A program made the translations under genes and the position numbers. Shown here piece after piece: positions 7,745 to 10,282 of a stretch of 10,282 bases of DNA. The stretch covers positions 2,263 to 12,544 of the forward strand of contig CAQUWW010000086.1 of assembly GCA_948896875.1 (NCBI GenBank), given 5' to 3'. The notes under the pieces were generated by a model. The model saw only the letters and a list, made by a program, of their open reading frames with translations. It was not told where the DNA came from and made no database searches. Within the stretch, counting starts at the first letter, position 1. Every line of letters starts with the position of its first letter. Source of the DNA: an uncultured Acetatifactor sp. (GTDB lineage: Bacteria; Bacillota; Clostridia; Lachnospirales; Lachnospiraceae).

Positions 7745-7833
7745 CTCACTTACAAAGCCGGATTCTTTCAGAAGAAATCGTACTGACGGCCATATAAACA
7801 TGGAATGGTTCCATGCAAGCTACTCCCTTTATC
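7731..7833 (-). promoter_or_regulatory. yybP-ykoY (manganese) riboswitch aptamer
   Basis: The RNA read 7833 to 7731 has the conserved parts of the yybP-ykoY class. AAAGGGAGTAGC (7830-7819) forms P1 and loop L1. P2 is a perfect hairpin, CATGGAA/TTCCATG (7815-7799). The L3 element CCGTCAGTACGA (7789-7778) sits in a P3 stem closed by GCCG/CGGC (7790-7757). GCGAGACTTT (7742-7733) completes P1. The class binds Mn2+ between L1 and L3. One G fewer than the usual AAAGGGGAGTAG is present in L1, a small departure from the common form. The aptamer begins a few bases after the predicted transcription start and controls the CaCA antiporter gene, 98 bases further on. Confidence 0.88.
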
Positions 7834-7840
7834 GAGTCTC

Positions 7841-7870
7841 AGTATACCACAGGAAAAATGATCCTGTCAA
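7841..7870 (-). promoter_or_regulatory. Promoter for the riboswitch-antiporter transcript
   Basis: A perfect -35 TTGACA (7870-7865) and a -10 TATACT (7846-7841) are 18 bases apart on the minus strand, with an extended TGG just before the -10. The start would fall near 7834, immediately ahead of aptamer stem P1. The -35 overlaps the TGA stop codon of the M56 gene, so the two transcription units abut without spacer. Confidence 0.85.
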
Positions 7871-9708
7871 TCCGAATCCCAGATTTCCTCCCCCCGGGAA
7901 TTGTAGTAATGTACTTCTATCTCTTCCGCTTCCTCCTCTGACAAAAGCCTGGACCATTCAAAGACAAGCATCACATTGTCACCGGTTCCCATACTTCCCG
8001 CCGACTGCTCTTCTTCGCCGGCCCGGGCCTTCACATGGGAAAGAGAGCGATTGTTGCTGAAGACAAGGGTGACACTGTGGTCCAGCCCCCAGTCCTCTCC
8101 CAGTGTCACACTGCACATGGACACACTCGCCGTCATGGCAAAGCCTTTGATTTTCCATTGGGAATCCGCCCTGTCATCCCGCCTGAATACGGCAAAGCCT
8201 CTTCGGATGTTGTCATCCAGAAAGCCGGCCACCATGGATTCCGGCATATAATCGGATTCATAAATTGCAAATATCTGAATCTGCCTCTGGGAATACATGG
8301 ATGCAATCAGCGCCGCAAGATAGTCCATATCTCCCTGGGCGGAGTTCCTCTCCATTTTCCAGATCCACCGGATATGTTCCTGTCCGTCAGTCTGAAAGCC
8401 TGTGGTAAGCAGTACCTCTCCGTCTTCGGTTCGCATCACAAGATAAAAATATCCCGGTTCTCCCACGCTGTCAATGCGCCATATCTGCTCCACTGTTTCC
8501 AGCAGTTCCCCTACCCTGCCGTCCGGATCAAAAAGGTCCTGTTTCCAGCCTGCGTCCATTTTCGTCTCATGAAATACTCCCACGCTGGTCCAGACATTGC
8601 CGTTGCCCATGACACCGTTACTGCTTCTCAGCATCAGCCAGCCGTCCGGTGTAAATACATACTCCGGCGCGCTGTCCGGCGTATAAGTAGCATCATACCA
8701 GGGCGCATCATAAAGCACCTCCGCGACAAAGTAGCGGGCACCGTAAATATCCCCCTGCTCTTCTGCAGACTTCTCCGTCGGGTTCGTCAGGAAGCACACA
8801 GCCGCCGCCCCACAGGCCAAAACCGCCGCTGCTGTCAACCAGAAAGCCGGCTTTTTATACCGTAGCACACCCTTTACTCTTTCCTTCACTCCCAATTCAC
8901 CGAATGCAAGCGGACAGGCGGATATCCTATGTCGCGGCATACTGCATTTCAGCAGAACCTCCGCATACCTTTTCTTCTCTTCCCCGCCCATTTCTCTCAC
9001 CACACGTTCGTCGCAGGCCAGCTCAATATCCCGACACAGGAAAAGCCATGCAATCCAGCACAGGGGCTGAAACCAGTACACGGAAAGCAGCAGATACCCA
9101 AAAGGCTTCCACCAGTGATCCCGACGCTTTAGATGCGCCCTTTCATGGGCTGTGATACAGGACATCTGCGCTTCCTCCAGGTCAGAAGGCAGATAAATCC
9201 GCGGAAACAGAATACCGAAAATAAAGGGTGACCCCACAGTATCACAAATCCACAGATTTCCCTCCAATCTCATGGCTGTTCTTACCCGCCTGCGGAGTCT
9301 GAGACAGCTTACCAATGCATACAGCAGCATTGCCGCCACACCCATAACCCACAACCAGGAAGCAACATAAGTAAGCACCTGCAGAGGATTCACACTGTCC
9401 CCCACATTGGGCCGGAAGGACTCCGCAATGCCAGGATTTACCGCATTATCCAGCACTGCAAACCCGCTTTCAATCGCCGGCTCGTCCGCCAGCAGAATTT
9501 CACGAGGCAGTGTCTGCGCACTGGGAATCAGACTCAGCACACTTTCAATGGAAATCGGACAGATCAGCCGGATTCCCACCAAAGCCCACAGGACACAACG
9601 CATTCCCTTCGGCGCTTTTTTCAGCAGAATGCGCAGAAGCAGTACCCCGAGAATCATCCAGCCTGCGGCAATACTCCTATTTAATATTTTCAGAAAAATC
9701 GTTTCCAT
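7867..9708 (-). CDS. M56 family membrane metalloprotease (BlaR1/MecR1-type sensor)
   Basis: The 613-residue protein is a BlaR1-type signal transducer. The N-terminal part carries hydrophobic segments at about residues 10-30, 36-63 and 110-137, the M56 zinc-protease motif ITAHERAHLKRRD (185-197; HEXXH at 188-192) and RDIELACDERVV (226-237), whose Glu is the likely third zinc ligand. A last membrane span lies at about 288-307. Residues 310-613 would be outside the cell. In this region I see no penicillin-binding SxxK, SxN or KTG set, so the inducer is probably not a beta-lactam bound as in BlaR1. The repeated Trp/Asp/Tyr-rich segments are unassigned. In the BlaR1 model, signal perception activates the cytoplasmic protease, which leads to loss of the partner repressor. 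Start ATG 9708 has GAGG six bases upstream. The gene follows the blaI-like gene by 27 bases, a clear operon. Confidence 0.9.
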   Translation of the reverse strand: METIFLKILNRSIAAGWMILGVLLLRILLKKAPKGMRCVLWALVGIRLICPISIESVLSLIPSAQTLPREILLADEPAIESGFAVLDNAVNPGIAESFRPNVGDSVNPLQVLTYVASWLWVMGVAAMLLYALVSCLRLRRRVRTAMRLEGNLWICDTVGSPFIFGILFPRIYLPSDLEEAQMSCITAHERAHLKRRDHWWKPFGYLLLSVYWFQPLCWIAWLFLCRDIELACDERVVREMGGEEKKRYAEVLLKCSMPRHRISACPLAFGELGVKERVKGVLRYKKPAFWLTAAAVLACGAAAVCFLTNPTEKSAEEQGDIYGARYFVAEVLYDAPWYDATYTPDSAPEYVFTPDGWLMLRSSNGVMGNGNVWTSVGVFHETKMDAGWKQDLFDPDGRVGELLETVEQIWRIDSVGEPGYFYLVMRTEDGEVLLTTGFQTDGQEHIRWIWKMERNSAQGDMDYLAALIASMYSQRQIQIFAIYESDYMPESMVAGFLDDNIRRGFAVFRRDDRADSQWKIKGFAMTASVSMCSVTLGEDWGLDHSVTLVFSNNRSLSHVKARAGEEEQSAGSMGTGDNVMLVFEWSRLLSEEEAEEIEVHYYNSRGEEIWDSD

Positions 9709-9735
9709 AGATACCTCGTTTCTATTTCCATATGT

Positions 9736-10095
9736 CTATTCTTCAAAGGAATCGATCATATTTCTGATCTCGGTAATTTCTTCACGAGACAGCGACTTCC
9801 TGGATGTAAATGCCGCGAGAAAAGCAGGCAGAGACCCTGCAAAGGTGTCCTCCACAAATCTGGCGCTCTGTGCTGCATAAAAATCCTGCCTGGAAATCAG
9901 AGAAGTAATCCTCCCCTCCTGATTCCTGAAAATACCTTTGTCGCAGAGCTTTTTCAGAACCGTATAGGTAGTGGATTTCTTCCAACTCAGCTCCTCCGCG
10001 CAGATTTTCACCAGCTCTCCGGAAGAAAGCGGCTCCTGCCTCCAGATAATGTCGGCAAATTTTGCTTCCACCACGCCCAGTTTCCTATCTTCCAT
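9736..10095 (-). CDS. BlaI/MecI/CopY family transcriptional repressor
   Basis: This 119-residue winged-helix protein starts MEDRKLGVVEAKFADIIW. Its DNA-binding part covers about residues 1-72, with recognition-helix region SWKKSTTYTVLKKLCDKG (37-54) and wing around FRNQEGRITSLI (56-67). The C-terminal helices (about 73-119) should form the dimer. It normally represses its own operon and perhaps target genes until the M56 sensor relieves it. The Asn-Phe cleavage pair of staphylococcal BlaI is not obvious near residue 100, where AFLAAFTSRK is found, so the processing site may differ. Start ATG 10095 has AAGGAG ten bases upstream. The M56 gene follows after 27 bases. The best operator candidate is the palindrome at 10128-10145. 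Confidence 0.92.
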   Translation of the reverse strand: MEDRKLGVVEAKFADIIWRQEPLSSGELVKICAEELSWKKSTTYTVLKKLCDKGIFRNQEGRITSLISRQDFYAAQSARFVEDTFAGSLPAFLAAFTSRKSLSREEITEIRNMIDSFEE

Positions 10096-10127
10096 ACAGC
10101 CATTTCTCCTTTTTTGTTACTCTCTTT

Positions 10128-10145
10128 TCGGGAAAGTGTTCCCGA
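10128..10145. promoter_or_regulatory. Palindrome upstream of blaI-like gene, possible operator or hairpin
   Basis: TCGGGAAAGTGTTCCCGA on the plus strand has 7-base arms around a 4-base centre. On the minus strand it lies 33 bases before the blaI-like start, next to a possible -10 (GATTAT, 10150-10145). It is not followed by a T-run in either direction, which argues against an intrinsic terminator. Known BlaI operators use TACA/TGTA half-sites, which are absent here, so an operator role is speculative. Confidence 0.35.
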
Positions 10146-10182
10146 TAATCATCAACAATCAAACAGTTCTATAAACCAGAAA

Positions 10183-10282
10183 TTATTTATGTCGTGGATA
10201 TTCAGGCATCAAATCAATCAATCTTGCTGTCCGTCCTTCTTTATCCAATAGAATTTCAATATTTTCCACATCTCCGCCTAAA
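10183..10282 (-). CDS. C-terminal end of an unrecognised gene, cut by right edge
   Basis: Minus-strand frame from 10281 reads LGGDVENIEILLDKEGRTAR followed by LIDLMPEYPRHK, then TAA at 10185-10183. Only the last 32 residues are inside the window. The reading is charged and protein-like, lies on the same strand as the downstream genes, and no comparable plus-strand frame is open. I do not recognise the family. It ends 87 bases before the blaI-like gene. Confidence 0.45.
   Translation of the reverse strand, partial: LGGDVENIEILLDKEGRTARLIDLMPEYPRHK

Noticed and set aside
7867..9708. Calling the M56/BlaI pair a beta-lactam resistance system
   Set aside because: No beta-lactamase or PBP2a gene is in the window and the sensor lacks a visible penicillin-binding domain.

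Overview
The window looks like chromosomal DNA from a gut-type Clostridia, most likely Lachnospiraceae. The evidence is purine-rich AGGAGG-type ribosome binding sites, moderate GC, a BlaI/M56 pair, a yybP-ykoY riboswitch and Firmicutes-like proteins. Genus cannot be fixed from the sequence alone. No rRNA, tRNA, CRISPR array, insertion sequence or phage gene was seen, and no stretch over 300 bases lacks a gene.

Most genes lie on the minus strand, so the layout is given right to left. The right edge (10282-10183) holds the last codons of an unrecognised gene. Next come a BlaI/MecI-family repressor (10095-9736) and an M56/BlaR1-type membrane metalloprotease sensor (9708-7867), a standard repressor-plus-sensor pair. 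The sensor carries a long C-terminal extracellular region that shows no penicillin-binding motifs.

The next block (7870-3622) is an ion-transport block headed by a clear promoter and a yybP-ykoY (Mn2+) riboswitch. The riboswitch has an intrinsic terminator that competes with aptamer stem P1. It is followed by a CaCA-family antiporter, a Na+/phosphate cotransporter with a C-terminal PhoU domain, and an ArsB/NhaD/SLC13-type permease. No terminator is visible between the three transporter genes, so all three may be read through from the manganese-responsive leader. The riboswitch makes manganese export the best guess for the CaCA protein.

A plus-strand island (2517-3608) carries three small unassigned genes. 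The first two are visibly AT-richer than their neighbours and overlap by 35 bases. The second resembles the C-terminal half of a retropepsin-like aspartic protease but lacks the catalytic Asp-Thr/Ser-Gly motif. The third is an acidic 95-residue protein.

The left part (2298-1, minus strand) holds a DUF1015-family protein with a DGHHR motif, followed by the N-terminal third to half of the glycogen branching enzyme GlgB, which runs off the left edge.

The points most worth a second look are the switchable leader with its manganese/phosphate transporter grouping, and the AT-rich small-gene pair with the incomplete protease.
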